From Verticiella sediminum (lineage in GTDB: Bacteria; Pseudomonadota; Gammaproteobacteria; Burkholderiales; Burkholderiaceae_B): a DNA stretch of 64,000 nucleotides. Position numbers and translations under genes: made by a program. Positions 26,703 through 36,000 of the stretch are shown one piece after another. The notes under the pieces were generated by a model. That model did no database searches. It had not been told where the DNA came from and worked only from the letters and a program-made list of their open reading frames with translations. The stretch spans positions 310,001-374,000 of the forward strand of contig NZ_VLTJ01000007.1 of assembly GCF_007558815.1 (NCBI RefSeq), in the 5' to 3' direction. Each line of letters starts with the position of its first letter. The first letter of the stretch is position 1.

Positions 26703-28214
26703 ATGTCCGCGCAACCCCTGTCCACCGCCATCCACCAAATCCCGCAAGCCTGGGCCCGCAGCGCGCCGGACGCCGTCTGCCTGCACGAGGCCGAGCGCAC
26801 GCTCACCTATGGCGGGCTCTGGCGCGAGATCGAGCGTGCCGCGCACTGGATGCAGGCCCAGGGCGTGCGCGCCGGGCAGCGCGTGCTCATCGTCGGCGAG
26901 AACAGCGCGGAGATGGTCGTCGCGCTCTTCGCCTGCAGTCTGATGGGCGCCTGGGCAGTGGGCGTGAACGCGCGCCTGTCGCCGCGCGAACTGGCCACCA
27001 TCGGCGAGCATGCCGAGCCGGCGCTCACGGTGTATACCGCCAGGGTATCGCCCGCGGCGGCCGCGCACGCCGAAGCCGCCGGCGCGCTCGCCGTGCCGCT
27101 CGAGGGCACGGCCGGCGCATTGCGCTACGTCGCGCACCCGGGCACCGTCAGCGAAACCGGGCCGCTGGCGCACCAGGTCGCCGCGCTGATCTACACCTCG
27201 GGCACCACCGGCGCACCCAAGGGCGTGATGGTCTCGCACCGCGGGCTGCTGCACTTTGCCCGCGTCTCGGCCGAGTCGCGCAGCCTGAGCGCGCACGACG
27301 TGGCCTACGCCGCACTGCCGCTCTCGCACATCTTCGGCCTGGCCACGGTGCTGATGGCCACCCTGCACGCCGGTGCCAGCCTGTGCCTGCGCGCACAGTT
27401 CGACGCCGGCGACGTCTTCCGCGCGCTCGAGGCGCCCGGCATCAGCATGCTGCAGGGCGTGCCGACCATGTTCAACCGCATCCTGGCAGCCGCGCCCGAG
27501 CGCGCCGCGCTCAAGGCGCCCCGGCTGCGCTATGTGTACACCGGCGGCGCGCCCCTGGACCCATCTTTGAAGCGCGATGTGCAGGCGTATTTCGGGCTGC
27601 CGCTGCACCACGGCTACGGCATCACCGAATACGCCGGCTCGCTGTGCATCACCCGGGAGGACGCACCGCGCAGCGACTGCAGCGCCGGCCACGCGGTGCA
27701 AGATGTCGAGCTGCACATCGGCCCGCTGGATGCGCCCGCTCGCGCGCCCGGCGAGCCCGGCGACATCCACGTGCGCGGTCCCGGTGTGATGCTCGGCTAC
27801 TACCGCAACCCCGAGCAGACCGCCGCCGCGATCCTGCCCGGCGGCTGGCTCGCCACCGGCGACATCGGCTATCTCGACGATGACGGCGCGCTCTTCATCT
27901 CGGGCCGCAGCAAGGACCTCATCATCCGTTCGGGATTCAACGTCTATCCGATCGAGGTCGAGGCCGTCATCAACGCCTATCCGGGCGTGCGCCAATCGGC
28001 CGTGCTGGGCGTGCCCGAGGCCGGCGGCAACGAAAGCGTGGTCGCCTTCGTCGAGACCCTGCCGGGCGTGGAGGTGGACCTGAGCGCGCTCGGCACCTAC
28101 CTGCGCAGCCAGCTCGCGCCGTACAAGCGGCCGGCCGCGCTGCTCGCCATCGACGCCATCCCGACCACCCTGAGCGGCAAGATCCAGAAGCAGTCCCTGC
28201 GCGCCCGTCTGTAG
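26703..28214 (+). CDS. AMP-dependent acyl-CoA synthetase/ligase
   Basis: A 503-residue adenylate-forming enzyme that activates a carboxylic acid with ATP and CoA. Motifs: phosphate-binding loop YTSGTTGAPKGVM (A3), the A5 region HHGYGITEYAGS, TGDIGYLDDDG (A7) with the ribose-binding Asp, ISGRSKDLIIRSGFNVYPIE (A8) and the catalytic Lys in LSGKIQKQSLR (A10). It is divergent from the acyl-CoA dehydrogenase cluster and heads a four-gene set with two Bug receptors, so it may activate the acid that those receptors bind. ATG 26703 (MSAQPL) is preferred over the in-frame start 29 codons upstream. Specific acid unknown. Confidence 0.93.
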   Translation: MSAQPLSTAIHQIPQAWARSAPDAVCLHEAERTLTYGGLWREIERAAHWMQAQGVRAGQRVLIVGENSAEMVVALFACSLMGAWAVGVNARLSPRELATIGEHAEPALTVYTARVSPAAAAHAEAAGALAVPLEGTAGALRYVAHPGTVSETGPLAHQVAALIYTSGTTGAPKGVMVSHRGLLHFARVSAESRSLSAHDVAYAALPLSHIFGLATVLMATLHAGASLCLRAQFDAGDVFRALEAPGISMLQGVPTMFNRILAAAPERAALKAPRLRYVYTGGAPLDPSLKRDVQAYFGLPLHHGYGITEYAGSLCITREDAPRSDCSAGHAVQDVELHIGPLDAPARAPGEPGDIHVRGPGVMLGYYRNPEQTAAAILPGGWLATGDIGYLDDDGALFISGRSKDLIIRSGFNVYPIEVEAVINAYPGVRQSAVLGVPEAGGNESVVAFVETLPGVEVDLSALGTYLRSQLAPYKRPAALLAIDAIPTTLSGKIQKQSLRARL

Positions 28215-28230
28215 GAGGAGACCACCCCGC

Positions 28231-28287
28231 GCCCACGGCGTTCGCCGCCCCCGAGGGGCTCCAGCCTCCTTCGGGCGGCCGGGCGGA
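28231..28287. repeat. GC-rich intergenic repeat, copy 1
   Basis: A 57-base element containing GTTCGCCGCCCCCGAGGGGC and CCTTCGGGCGGCCGGGCGG. It closely matches the element at 43181-43241, and its CCTTCGGGCGG hairpin core recurs at the start of the hydratase gene (about 24066-24085). It sits between the ligase and Bug genes. Confidence 0.7.
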
Positions 28288-28326
28288 ACGACCCCTTGCA
28301 TCACACGAGAAACAGGAGGAGCCCAC

Positions 28327-29304
28327 ATGCCCACCATCAAACACATGGCCGGTGCGTTCGCGCTGCTGGCCGGCGCCACCCTTGCCCAGCCCGCCCTGGC
28401 CGCGGCCTATCCCGAGCGCCCGATCTCGCTGCTGGTCGGCTATTCGCCGGGCGGTCCCGTGGACACCAGCGCCCGCGTCTTCGCGCGCTATCTCTCCGAG
28501 AAGATCGGCCAGACCGTGCTGGTCGACAACCGCCCGGGCGCCTCGGGCATGATCGCGGCCGACGCCACCCAGAAAGCGCGGCCGGACGGCTACACGCTGA
28601 ACTTCGTCGCCAGCCCGACCATGACCATGTCGCCGCAGGTCCAGCGCAGCACGCTGTTCGATCCGCGCACCGCCTTCACCCCGGTGGGCCTGGTCGCGGA
28701 CTACACCAACGTGCTGCTGGTGGGTCCGGACTTCAAGGGCGAGTCGGTCAAGGACCTGATCGAGTATGCCAAGGCCAACCCGCAGGAAGTGAGCTTCGGC
28801 TCGGCCGGCATCGGCGCCTCCAACCACCTGTCGGCAGAACTGCTCAAGCAGACCACCGGCGCGCCCATGCTGCACGTGCCCTATCGCGGCAACTCGCCCG
28901 CCATGGTCGATGTGATGGGCGGCAAGATCACCTTCATGTTCGACATCACGAGCACCGCCAAGAGCTTCGTCGAGAGCGGCAAGGCGCGCGCGCTCGCCGT
29001 CACCTCGCGTGAACGCAATCCGGGACTGCCCGATGTGCCGACCATGATCGAAGCAGGCATCCCCGACTACGAAGTCACCGGCTGGTACGCCGTCATCGGC
29101 CCGCGCGAGCTGCCGCCCGAGGTGATCGAGACACTCGCCGCCGCCATGCGCGACGTGAATGCCGAGCCCGGCTTTCGCGAGATCATGGAGAAGGCCGGCC
29201 ATACCCTGCACCAGCCCGACGGCGCCGCCCTGCAGCAGCGCGTCGAGCGCGAGTACGCCCTGTGGCAGAACGTGGTCGATACCGCGGGCATCCAACCCGA
29301 ATGA
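28327..29304 (+). CDS. Bug-family periplasmic solute-binding protein
   Basis: A 325-residue receptor. Signal peptide about residues 1-26 (ending ALAAA). Bug signatures: ISLLVGYSPGGPVDTSARVF, VDNRPGASGMIAAD, GIGASNHLSAELL and VPYRGNSPAMVDVMGGKI, the last being the ligand-carboxylate loop. A clear ribosome site (AGGAGGA) precedes the ATG. It belongs to the ligase/nitronate monooxygenase set; 16 bases separate it from the next gene. Ligand unknown, likely an organic acid. Confidence 0.94.
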   Translation: MPTIKHMAGAFALLAGATLAQPALAAAYPERPISLLVGYSPGGPVDTSARVFARYLSEKIGQTVLVDNRPGASGMIAADATQKARPDGYTLNFVASPTMTMSPQVQRSTLFDPRTAFTPVGLVADYTNVLLVGPDFKGESVKDLIEYAKANPQEVSFGSAGIGASNHLSAELLKQTTGAPMLHVPYRGNSPAMVDVMGGKITFMFDITSTAKSFVESGKARALAVTSRERNPGLPDVPTMIEAGIPDYEVTGWYAVIGPRELPPEVIETLAAAMRDVNAEPGFREIMEKAGHTLHQPDGAALQQRVEREYALWQNVVDTAGIQPE

Positions 29305-29320
29305 ACGAGGCACATTCCCG

Positions 29321-30277
29321 ATGAGCAACGTCGAGCGCTTGCTGCGCCAAACCACCCTGCCGGTGATCGGCGCACCCATGTTCCTGGTCTCGGGCCCGGA
29401 TCTGGTGCTCGCGCAGTGCCGGGCGGGGGTGATCGGCACCTTCCCCTCGCTGAATGCGCGCCCCCAGGCCGAACTCGGGACGTGGCTGGAGACGATCGGG
29501 CGCTCGCTCGACGCTGCACGGCGCGAGAGCCCGGCGGCCACCATCGCGCCCTACGGCGTGAACCTGGTGATCCATCCGTCGAACACCCGCTGGCAGCCCG
29601 ATCTCGAGACCTGCGTCGAACACCGCGTACCGCTCTACATCACTTCGCTGCACGCGCCCCGGCCGGTGGTCGACGCGGCCGCCGGCTACGGCGCCGTGGT
29701 GCTGCACGACGTGACCAACGCCACCCATGCGCGCAAGGCCATCGACGCCGGCGTGGACGGGCTGATCCTGGTGAGCGCGGGCGCCGGCGGGCATGCGGGA
29801 CGCATCAACCCGATCGCCCTGGTCAACGAGATCCGCAGCTTCTACGACGGCCCGATCGCGCTGTCGGGCTGCATGTCGCACGGCAAGGACATCCTCGCCG
29901 CGCGCGCCCTGGGCTGCGATTTCGCCTACATCGGCACGCGCTTCATCGCCACCACCGAGGCCATGGCCTCGCCCGCCTACCGGCAGATGGTGCTCGACGC
30001 CCAGGCCGGCGACGTGGTCTACACGCCGTACTTCTCGGGCGTGCCGGCCAACTACCTGCGCGCGAGCATCGCCGCGGCCGGCATCGAGCTCGCCGAGGTC
30101 GAGAACGTGGCGCCGGGCAAGCCGGTGAACATGGACAAGGAAAACCGCCCCAAGGCCTGGAAGGACATCTGGAGCGCCGGCCAGGGCGTGGCCGCCATCC
30201 GCGAGGTGCTGCCCACCGCCGAGCTGGTCGAGCGCATGCGGCGCGAGTACTACGCCGCCCTCTACGCCGTACGCTGA
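29321..30277 (+). CDS. Nitronate monooxygenase (2-nitropropane dioxygenase family)
   Basis: A 318-residue FMN-dependent TIM-barrel enzyme. Family features: TTLPVIGAPMFLVSGPDLVL at the N-terminus, GVNLVIHPSNTRW, HDVTNATHARKAIDAGVDG, the FMN phosphate-binding VSAGAGGHAGRINP and YIGTRFIATTEAM. Class I and II enzymes oxidise alkyl nitronates; other family members are enoyl-ACP reductase-like (FabK), so a role on an enoyl-CoA cannot be excluded in this acyl-CoA setting. Positioned between two Bug genes. Confidence 0.88.
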   Translation: MSNVERLLRQTTLPVIGAPMFLVSGPDLVLAQCRAGVIGTFPSLNARPQAELGTWLETIGRSLDAARRESPAATIAPYGVNLVIHPSNTRWQPDLETCVEHRVPLYITSLHAPRPVVDAAAGYGAVVLHDVTNATHARKAIDAGVDGLILVSAGAGGHAGRINPIALVNEIRSFYDGPIALSGCMSHGKDILAARALGCDFAYIGTRFIATTEAMASPAYRQMVLDAQAGDVVYTPYFSGVPANYLRASIAAAGIELAEVENVAPGKPVNMDKENRPKAWKDIWSAGQGVAAIREVLPTAELVERMRREYYAALYAVR

Positions 30278-30301
30278 CGCCGCGGCACCCATCAATCCGA
30301 G

Positions 30302-30319
30302 GCCGGCCCGATGGCCGGC
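30302..30319 (+). terminator. Hairpin between the monooxygenase and Bug genes
   Basis: Perfect seven-base arms GCCGGCC / GGCCGGC around CGAT, 24 bases after the stop codon. Only scattered T residues follow, so it is a weak terminator or a processing site. Confidence 0.35.
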
Positions 30320-30347
30320 TTCACGCTTTCGCCTTTCTGGAGACACC

Positions 30348-31334
30348 ATGCAACCCACCCGCCGCCGCCTGCTGACCAGCGCAGCAGCCCTTGCCGCGGG
30401 CAGCGCCCTGCCGGCCCTGCCCGCCCTCGCCGCCGATCCTTTTCCCGCGCGGCCCGTGACCTTCGTCGTCCCGTTCCCGCCGGGCGGCCCGGTCGACACC
30501 ACGGCGCGCTTCGCCACCCAGCCGCTGGACAAGCTGTGGCCGCAAGCGGCCATCATCGACAACCGCGCCGGCGCGGGCGGCATCGTCGGCGCGCAGGCCG
30601 TGGCCAAGGCCAGGCCCGACGGCTACACCTACCTGTTCGCGGCCATTCACCACACCGTGCTGCCCAGCCTGCGCTCGGACCTCACCTACGACATCCAGAA
30701 GGATTTCGTGCCGGTGGGCATGGCCGCGACCTTCCCGATCTTCCTGGTGGTGCACCCTTCGCTGCCGGTGAACAACGTCGCCGAGCTGATCGCCTACGCC
30801 AAGGCCAACCCGGGCAAGCTCTCGTTCAGCAGCTCGGGCACGGGCGGCGGCACCCACCTCGCGGGCGAACTCTTCAACAGCATGGCCGGCACCGACATCA
30901 TGCACGTGCCCTACCGCGGCAGCGCGCCCGCCATGGCCGACCTGCTGGGCGGCCAGGTGCAGGTGATGTTCGCCGACGGCCCGAGCGCCGTGCCCCATGT
31001 GCAGGCCGGCCGCATCCGCGCCCTGGGCGTGGGCTACCCGGAACGCTCGCGCATGATGCCCGACGTGCCGACCATCGCCGAATCCGGCGTGCCCGGCTAC
31101 GAAGCCTATTCATGGAGCGGCTTGGTGGCGCCGGCCGGTACGCCGCAGGAGATCGTCGACAAGGTGAACGCCGACATGAACCAGGGCCTGAACGACCCGG
31201 CCGTAGCCAAGCGCATCCTCGATGCGGGCGCCGAAGTGAGCCCGGGCACGCCCGCGGAATTCGGCAAGTTCATCGACGATGAGATCCGCAAGTGGGGCGA
31301 AGTGATCCGCAAGGCCAACATCACGGTTGAATAA
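30348..31334 (+). CDS. Bug-family periplasmic solute-binding protein
   Basis: A 328-residue receptor with a signal carrying a twin Arg-like start (QPTRRRLLTSAAALAAGSAL), so export by Tat is possible, ending near ALAAD. Bug signatures: VTFVVPFPPGGPVDTTARFA, DNRAGAGGIVGAQAVAKA, GTGGGTHLAGELF and VPYRGSAPAMADLLGGQVQ. Ribosome site GGAG five bases before ATG. It is the last gene of the rightward arm and converges on the LysR gene. Confidence 0.93.
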   Translation: MQPTRRRLLTSAAALAAGSALPALPALAADPFPARPVTFVVPFPPGGPVDTTARFATQPLDKLWPQAAIIDNRAGAGGIVGAQAVAKARPDGYTYLFAAIHHTVLPSLRSDLTYDIQKDFVPVGMAATFPIFLVVHPSLPVNNVAELIAYAKANPGKLSFSSSGTGGGTHLAGELFNSMAGTDIMHVPYRGSAPAMADLLGGQVQVMFADGPSAVPHVQAGRIRALGVGYPERSRMMPDVPTIAESGVPGYEAYSWSGLVAPAGTPQEIVDKVNADMNQGLNDPAVAKRILDAGAEVSPGTPAEFGKFIDDEIRKWGEVIRKANITVE

Positions 31335-31348
31335 CGCCCCCCCTGCAC

Positions 31349-31364
31349 GCTGACGCGCGTCAGC
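31349..31364. repeat. 16-base palindrome at the end of the LysR gene
   Basis: GCTGACGCGCGTCAGC is perfectly self-complementary and overlaps the LysR stop codon, 14 bases past the convergent Bug stop. It may fold in both transcripts and act as a shared weak terminator; there is no T-run. Confidence 0.4.
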
Positions 31365-32292
31365 CCGAGCCTGTCGCGTCGTGCACCAGCAGCGGCGCGA
31401 GATAATCGAGAAAGGCGCGCGTCTTGGCCGGCAGGATGCGCGAGGGCAGGAGGGCATAGAGCGGAATCGGGTCGAGGCTCCAGTCCGCCAGCACCTGCTC
31501 CATGTCCTCGCCCGCGGCCAGAAAGTGCAGGTCCTTGCTGAACGGCTGCGACGTGATGCCCAGGCCCAGACGGGCCAGCGTGCCCAGCATGCCGATGTTG
31601 TTGACCACCACCCGCCCCCGCACCTCGACCTCGCGCACCTCGTCGCCGCGACGCAGCGACCAGCGCGACGACGAGGCGTCGTCATAGGGTCGCAGGCAGT
31701 GGTGCGCGCGCAGGTCTTCCGGTTCGCGCGGGCGGCCGTGGCGATCCAGGTATGACTTCGCCGCGAACAGACCATGCTCCATCAGCAGGATGCGCCGCGC
31801 CACCAGCCCGCTGTCGGGCTGCACGCCGAAACGCAGCACGACGTCGAAGGGGTTGGTGACGGCATCGACCGACTGCACGCCGAGGTCCACCTCGCACAGG
31901 ATGTCGGGGAAGGCCTCGGAGAAGCCGCTCAACAGGCGCGGCAGAATCAGCGAGCCCAGGCTGTTCGGCATGGACACGCGCAGATGGCCGCGGGGCACGG
32001 TGAGCATCTCGCCCAGTTGCTCGTGGGCCACCCGGACCTCCTCGACCAGCGGCAGGCAGCGGGCGTAATAGCGCGCCCCCGCTTCGGTCAGCTCCATCCG
32101 GCGCGTCGTGCGGTTGAGCAGGCGCAGCCCCAGCATGCGCTCGAGCTGTTTCAGGCGCCGGGAAACGGTGGAGGTGGGCAGCCCCAGGGCCTCGGCGCCG
32201 CGGCTCACGCTCTTGCGCCTGGCCACTTCCACGAAAAGCGCGATGTCATCCAGGCGCGGCACGCCCTCGTCCACGATCTCGCCCTTTACCAT
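31360..32292 (-). CDS. LysR-family transcriptional regulator
   Basis: A 310-residue regulator. N-terminal HTH: DDIALFVEVARRKSVSRGAE, then LGLPTSTVSRRLKQLERMLG, followed by LLNRTTRRMELTEAG. The effector domain (about residues 95-300) shows the common GHLRVSMPNSLGSLILPRLL opening and belongs to the CrgA/DmlR-like subgroup. ATG 32292 gives MVKGEIVDEGVPRLDD; the longer reading is not typical. It is divergent from the DUF4148 gene with a dyad between them at 32309-32326, and may control that gene or the convergent Bug operon. Confidence 0.93.
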   Translation of the reverse strand: MVKGEIVDEGVPRLDDIALFVEVARRKSVSRGAEALGLPTSTVSRRLKQLERMLGLRLLNRTTRRMELTEAGARYYARCLPLVEEVRVAHEQLGEMLTVPRGHLRVSMPNSLGSLILPRLLSGFSEAFPDILCEVDLGVQSVDAVTNPFDVVLRFGVQPDSGLVARRILLMEHGLFAAKSYLDRHGRPREPEDLRAHHCLRPYDDASSSRWSLRRGDEVREVEVRGRVVVNNIGMLGTLARLGLGITSQPFSKDLHFLAAGEDMEQVLADWSLDPIPLYALLPSRILPAKTRAFLDYLAPLLVHDATGSG

Positions 32293-32308
32293 AATCTTTA
32301 TCCCATGA

Positions 32309-32326
32309 ATGGAAAATTGATTCCAT
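32309..32326. promoter_or_regulatory. Dyad ATGGAA-N6-TTCCAT in the LysR/DUF4148 gap
   Basis: Six-base arms separated by AATTGA, located 17 bases upstream of the LysR ATG within a 128-base AT-rich divergent gap. Spacing and place suit a LysR autoregulation site (inference). Confidence 0.4.
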
Positions 32327-32420
32327 CTCAGGAACTTTATCTCACTCCTGCAAAAGAACACAATTCAGTCATCGGGTTGCAGACAAGAACCCGACCTCAC
32401 GAAGAACAAGGAGTTTGATC

Positions 32421-32840
32421 ATGAAACGCACTGCCATCGCCCTCATCCTCGCCGCCGCTGCCGCCAGCCCCGCCGCCTTCGCGGCCGACGCCCAAGGCCT
32501 GACCCGCGCCGAAGTGGTCGCCGAGCTGAACGCTGCCCGCGCCGCCGGCCAACTGCCCGCCACCGATCTGGACTATCCGCCCGCGCTCGTCAGCCAGGCG
32601 CCGGCCCAGACCCGGGCCGAAGTCGTGGCCGAATTGAACGCCGCGCGCGCCGCCGGCGAGCTGCCCACCGGCAATCTGGACTACCCGCCTGCTCCCGCGC
32701 TCGCCGCTGCCTCGCACAGCCGCACCGAGGTGCTCGCCGAACTGAACCAGGCCCGCGCCAACGGCGAGCTGCCGCAGAACAGCCTCGACTACCCGCCCGC
32801 CGCGCAGCACGCCCAGGCTGGCTACGACATCAATAGCTGA
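32421..32840 (+). CDS. DUF4148 protein with three 36-residue repeats, secreted
   Basis: A 139-residue protein with a signal peptide (residues 1-22, ending PAAFA). The mature protein is three tandem units of exactly 36 residues (starting at 28, 64 and 100), each holding a TRAEVVAELNAARAAG-like helix, then LP and a LDYPPA end. DUF4148 proteins are common in Burkholderiales and unexplained; most have one unit of about 60-100 residues, so three regular units is an expanded form. Ribosome site AAGGAG at good spacing; strong terminator after it. Probably a single-gene transcript, periplasmic. Confidence 0.88.
   Translation: MKRTAIALILAAAAASPAAFAADAQGLTRAEVVAELNAARAAGQLPATDLDYPPALVSQAPAQTRAEVVAELNAARAAGELPTGNLDYPPAPALAAASHSRTEVLAELNQARANGELPQNSLDYPPAAQHAQAGYDINS
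32502..32798 (+). repeat. Three in-phase 108-base coding repeats in the DUF4148 gene
   Basis: Units begin at 32502, 32610 and 32718; each encodes 27 conserved residues plus a nine-residue variable linker. Units 1 and 2 are closest in sequence (AEVVAELNAARAAG identical), unit 3 has diverged. Confidence 0.8.
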
Positions 32841-32880
32841 TCGTCATCACCGGGCGGCACACGCCCGCCCCGTCCCCAGG

Positions 32881-32917
32881 GAACGCCCGTGGCCGCACGA
32901 CCACGGGCGTTCGCATT
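32881..32917 (+). terminator. Strong hairpin after the DUF4148 gene
   Basis: Perfect 12-base arms GAACGCCCGTGG / CCACGGGCGTTC with an eight-base loop, 40 bases past the stop, followed by GCATTT. It separates this gene from recC. Confidence 0.65.
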
Positions 32918-32985
32918 TGCGTCGGCCGGTTGCACCCGGTGCGCGGGAACGCCACGAAGCCGGCCCGACTGACCCTCGCGCCCCG

Positions 32986-33007
32986 GCTGCGGTATCGTTC
33001 ACCTTTA
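32986..33007 (+). promoter_or_regulatory. Candidate promoter motif upstream of recC
   Basis: Contains GCTGCGGTATCGTTCACC followed by TTTA. Nearly the same text stands before the HAD gene at 42447, at a similar distance from the start, which suggests a shared extended -10 type promoter. Confidence 0.35.
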
Positions 33008-33040
33008 TCCGCCTCAACGGCCCGCGCGGCCGCCACGCCC

Positions 33041-36000
33041 TTGCACGTCGGCATCACCTTCATCCAGAGCAACCGCCCCGAGCGCCTGCGCGACCTGCTG
33101 GTCGCCTGGCTGGGCGCGCACCCGCTCGCGCCGCTCGAGAGCGAGACCATCCTGGTGCAGAGCAACGGGATCGCGCAGTGGCTCAAGCTCGCGCTCGCCA
33201 CCGATCCCGACGACGATGAGGCGCCGGGCTGCGGAATCGCCGCGGGGCTGGACTTCCTGCTGCCCTCGCGCTTTCTCTGGCAGGCCTATCGCAGCGTGCT
33301 CGGCGCCCACGCCGTGCCCGAAGTCTCGCCCTTCGACAAGGAGCGCCTCGTCTGGCGCCTCATGCGCCTGCTGCCCGAGCTGCTCGAAACCGACGCGCGC
33401 TATGCGCCGCTGCGCCGCTTCCTGGCCGAGGACGATGACCTGCGCAAGCGCTTCCAGTTGGCCGAGCGGCTGGCCGACCTGTTCGACCAATACCAGGTGT
33501 ACAGGGCCGACTGGCTGGCCGCGTGGGCCGAGGGCAGCGACGCGCTGCTGCCGGCGCGCGGCGGCGCCGTGGCGCTGCCCGAGGATCAACGCTGGCAGCC
33601 CGCGCTCTGGCGCGCCCTGCTGCGCGACGTGACGCGCATGGGCATGGGCGAGCGCGCCGGCCCGGGCCGCGCGGCCGTGCACGAGGCCTTCGTGCAGGCG
33701 GTCCGGGACGGCGCCGTGCCGGTGCGCCCGCTGCCCCGGCGCATCGTCGTGTTCGGCATCTCGAGCCTGCCGCGCCAGTCGCTCGAGGTGCTGAGCGCGC
33801 TAGGCCGCTACAGCCACGTCCTGCTGTGCCTGCACAACCCCTGCCAGCACTACTGGGGCGACATCGTCGCCGACAAGGACTTGCTGCGCAGCGCGCGGCG
33901 GCTCACCCGGCGCCGCGACGGCATGCCCGCCGAACTGACGCCCGAGACGCTGCACCAGCACGCCCAGCCCCTGCTGGCCGCCTGGGGCAAGCAGGGACGC
34001 GACTTCATCGCCCTGCTCGAGGAATACAGTACAGAACACCCGGACCTGCACGAGGTGCCGCAGTTCGAACCGGGCGATACCGGCACGCTGCTCGGCCAAC
34101 TGCAGGACGACGTGCTCGAACTGCGGCCGCTGCGCGAAACGCTCGCGCAGTGGCCGCCCGTGGACCCGGCGCACGACGAGTCCATCCGGTTCCACCTGGC
34201 GCACAGCCCACAGCGCGAGGTCGAGATCCTGCACGACCAGTTGCTGGCCGCCTTCAATGCCGATCCCGGCCTGCGCCCGCGCGACGTCATCGTGATGGTG
34301 CCGGACATCGACGTCTACGCGCCGCACGTGCAGGCGGTGTTCGGCCAGATCGAGCGCGGCGATCCGCGCTACCTGCCCTTCAGCGTGGTGGACCAGAACC
34401 GGCGCGCGGTCGATCCCCTGCTGCATGCGCTGGAGATCCTGCTCGGCCTGCCGCACTCGCGCGTGGCGGTCAGCGATGTCCTGGACCTGCTCGAGGTGCC
34501 CGCGCTGCGCGCGCGCTTCGGCATCGCCGAGGCCGACCTGCCGCGCCTGCATGCCTGGATACGCGGCGCCAACGTGCGCTGGGGGCTGCATGGCGAACAT
34601 CGAGCGGCGCTGGGCCTGCCGGCCGCCCCGGCCGCAGCGGCCAATAGTTGGCTGTTCGGCCTGCGCCGCATGCTGCTCGGCTACGCCGTCGGCGCGCACA
34701 GCGACGCCTGGCAGGACATCGAACCCTACGACGACGTCGGCGGGCTGGACGCGGCGCTGCTCGGTCCGCTCACGCGACTTTTCGAGGCCCTCGCCGGCAC
34801 CTGGAGCCGCCTGTGCGAGCCGGCGGACGTCGACACCTGGTGCGCCCGCCTGAGCGAACTGCTGCACACTTTCTTTCTCGCCGACGGCGACGACGAGGGC
34901 GCATACACCCTGCTGCGCTTGCAGGAAGCCCTCGACGACTGGCAGCAGGCCGCGGCCGAAGCCGGCCTCGCCGAAACCGTCCCGCTGTCGGTGGTGGCCG
35001 AGCACTGGCTCGCGCAGATGCACGAGACCGGGCTGACTCAGCGCTTTTTCGCCGGCGCGATCACCTTCGCCACCCTGATGCCGATGCGCGCCATCCCGTT
35101 TCGCCGGGTGTGCCTGCTCGGCATGAACGACGGCGCCTATCCGCGCACGCGCCCGCCGCTCGACTTCGACCTGATGGGCCGCGACTACCGCCCGGGCGAC
35201 CGCTCGCGCCGCGAGGACGACCGCTACCTCTTTCTCGAAGCGCTGCTCTCGGCACGGGATTGTCTGCACATTTCCTGGGTCGCGCGCAGCATCCACGACA
35301 ACACCGAGCGTCCACCCTCGGTGCTGGTGGCCCAGTTGCGCGAGCACCTGGGCGCGGGCTGGCGCCTGTCCGATGACGCGCACAGCGCCGACGACACCGT
35401 AGACACCGGCGGCGAGCGACTGGTCGCCGCGCTCACCGTGGCGCACCCGCTGCAGCCCTTCAGCCCACGCTACTTTCCGGCGCAGGCCGAGGGCCCGCTC
35501 TACACCTACGCCGCCGAATGGCGGGTCGCCGCGCCCGCCCCTGCCGAAGCGGATGTGCCGCTGCCGCCGCACCTGCGCACCGAGCCGCTGCAACTGGCCG
35601 AGCTGGCCGAGTTCCTGCGCGCGCCTGTGCGCGCCTTCTTCCGGCATCGGCTGGGCGTGTGGCTGGAGCTTGCCGATCCGGTCGACGAGGATCACGAACC
35701 CTTCGCGCTGGACGGCCTCGCACGCTGGCAACTGCAGGACGAACTCGTGCGCAGCGAAGCCCTGGCGCGGGCCCGCGGCGAGGACGGGCTCGCCAGCCGC
35801 GCGCGGACCCTGGCCCGCCTGCAGCGATGCGGCGAGCTGCCCGAAGCGGGTTTCGGCACGGCCGCGGCCCAGGCGCTGACGGCGCCGCTGGACGCGCTGT
35901 TCGCGCGCTACGAGGCGGCCCTCGCCCCCTGGCCCGAGCTGGCCGAGGACATCGCCATCGATCTGGACGCCGGGCTGCCGGCAGGCCCGCCCTTGCACGA

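Noticed and set aside
32502-32798. CRISPR-like or minisatellite array
   Set aside because: The 108-base periodicity is in-frame coding repetition of a DUF4148 protein; there are no short identical repeats with unique spacers.
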